A stretch of 64,000 bases of DNA, from contig OY787448.1 in NCBI GenBank assembly GCA_963678855.1, forward strand, positions 2,418,001 to 2,482,000, written 5' to 3'. Within the stretch, counting starts at the first letter, position 1. Each line of letters starts with the position of its first letter. Source of the stretch: F22 sp963678855. GTDB taxonomy: Bacteria > Bacteroidota > Bacteroidia > Bacteroidales > Bacteroidaceae. The translations under genes were made by a program, and so were the position numbers. This document shows positions 63,210-64,000 of the stretch, piece by piece. The notes below the pieces were generated by a model, which was not told the DNA's origin, did no database searches, and saw nothing but the letters and a program-made list of their open reading frames with translations.

Positions 63210-64000
63210 ATGGCCCAAATCCGTCCTTTTAAAGGCGTACGTCCGCCTGTACAATGGATTGAGCAAGTTGCCTCTCGTCCATATGATGTACTAAGTTCAA
63301 AAGAAGCTCGTCAAGAAGCTTCAGGCAATCCTATGTCATTGTATCATATAATCAAACCTGAGATAGACTGTGATGAAGGAACAGATCCACATCAACCTAT
63401 GGTTATTGATAAGGCAAGAGCAAATTTCCAAGCTTTTCAAGATAAGGGTTGGCTTGTACAAGATGATAAGCCACATTATTATATATATGCACAAACCATG
63501 AATGGTAAAACCCAGTATGGTTTGGTAGTTGCTGTGTCTGTACAAGACTATCTCGATGGAAATATTAAGAAGCACGAATTGACTCGTCGTGTACATGAAG
63601 AAGACCGCATGAAGCATGTACGTGCCTGTCAAGCTAATATCGAGCCCGTCTTTTTCGCTTATCATGATGATGACGTACTAATTAATTTGCTCGATAAGTA
63701 TGCTCAAACTGAGCCTGTCTATCATTTTGTTGCACCAGATGATGGCTTTGGCCATACGTTCTGGACTATTAGTGATGAGTATGACCTACAGTTGATTACT
63801 GAAAGGTTCTCTAAAATGGACTCATTGTATATAGCCGATGGTCATCACCGCTCAGCTGCAGCTGCCTTAGTTGGCGCAGAAATGGCAAAGAATAATCCAA
63901 ATCACACTGGCGAAGAAGAGTATTATTACTTTATGGCTGTGTGTTTCCCAGAAAGTCAACTCACCATCATTGATTATAATCGTTTAGTAAATCATTTGAA
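63210..64000 (+). CDS. DUF1015 family protein (cut by right edge)
   Basis: Begins MAQIRPFKGVRPP and contains the family blocks ELTRRVHEEDRMKH and SLYIADGHHRSAAA. 263 codons are present of roughly 410. Function unknown; often near serine genes in this phylum. Frame still open at the window end. Confidence 0.88.
   Translation, partial: MAQIRPFKGVRPPVQWIEQVASRPYDVLSSKEARQEASGNPMSLYHIIKPEIDCDEGTDPHQPMVIDKARANFQAFQDKGWLVQDDKPHYYIYAQTMNGKTQYGLVVAVSVQDYLDGNIKKHELTRRVHEEDRMKHVRACQANIEPVFFAYHDDDVLINLLDKYAQTEPVYHFVAPDDGFGHTFWTISDEYDLQLITERFSKMDSLYIADGHHRSAAAALVGAEMAKNNPNHTGEEEYYYFMAVCFPESQLTIIDYNRLVNHL

Overview
The window is a stretch of bacterial chromosome from the Bacteroidota, most likely order Bacteroidales. 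Evidence: promoters of the TAnnTTTG (-7) type with TTG/TTTG about 19-20 bases upstream, almost no Shine-Dalgarno sequences, a one-protein hybrid two-component regulator, SusA-type amylase, TamL, FeoA-FeoB fusion, DUF4988/DUF6051/DUF3332-type proteins, and a sodium-based energy economy (methylmalonyl-CoA decarboxylase plus Na+-NQR). Base composition is moderately AT-rich. Genus is not decided here.

Layout. 1-4.2 kb: alanine dehydrogenase (cut by the left edge), an M23 peptidase, MltG and a DUF1232 protein. 4.2-9.4 kb: remnant of a polysaccharide utilisation locus, namely a frameshifted GH16 agarase/porphyranase-like lipoprotein and an adjacent hybrid two-component system whose phospho-acceptor His is Gln. 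9.9-14.0 kb: a membrane-anchored HTH regulator and a 1014-residue collagen-like surface lipoprotein with two terminator-like hairpins. 14.2-19.2 kb: epimerase and the Na+-pumping methylmalonyl-CoA decarboxylase operon (mce-mmdA-D-E-C-B). 19.4-23.6 kb: SusA-like amylase and an M3 dipeptidyl carboxypeptidase. 24.1-34.6 kb: AlbA_2 protein, DUF3332 lipoprotein, two orphan sensor kinases, serine dehydratase, a 5'-nucleotidase and a phosphate-type porin. 34.6-36.0 kb: a degenerate IS3-family element. 36.2-44.2 kb: orphan Wzc-type tyrosine kinase, SpoU methyltransferase, TamL, a DUF6051 hydrolase and a LytTR regulator with a direct-repeat array in its promoter region. 44.3-48.2 kb: two tRNA-Cys genes, FeoB-associated Cys-rich protein, FeoAB. 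48.2-54.0 kb: S41 protease, aldose epimerase, a large ATP-grasp protein. 54.0-59.9 kb: nqrABCDEF. 60-60.9 kb: non-coding junkyard with a group II intron 5' fragment, a gene remnant, a terminator and six 23-bp tandem repeats. 60.9-64 kb: serC, serA-like and a DUF1015 gene cut by the right edge.

How it fits together: the Mmd complex and Na+-NQR both export sodium and together fit a succinate/propionate fermenter with fumarate respiration. SdaA, SerA/SerC and Ald handle serine and alanine nitrogen and carbon. Kinase, nucleotidase and porin at 29.8-34.6 kb could form a nucleotide/phosphate scavenging module. The most noteworthy non-standard signals are the decayed algal-galactan locus, the 20-bp-phased operator-like repeats before the LytTR gene, the IIC-intron fragment beside the nqrF terminator, and the 23-bp tandem repeat array.
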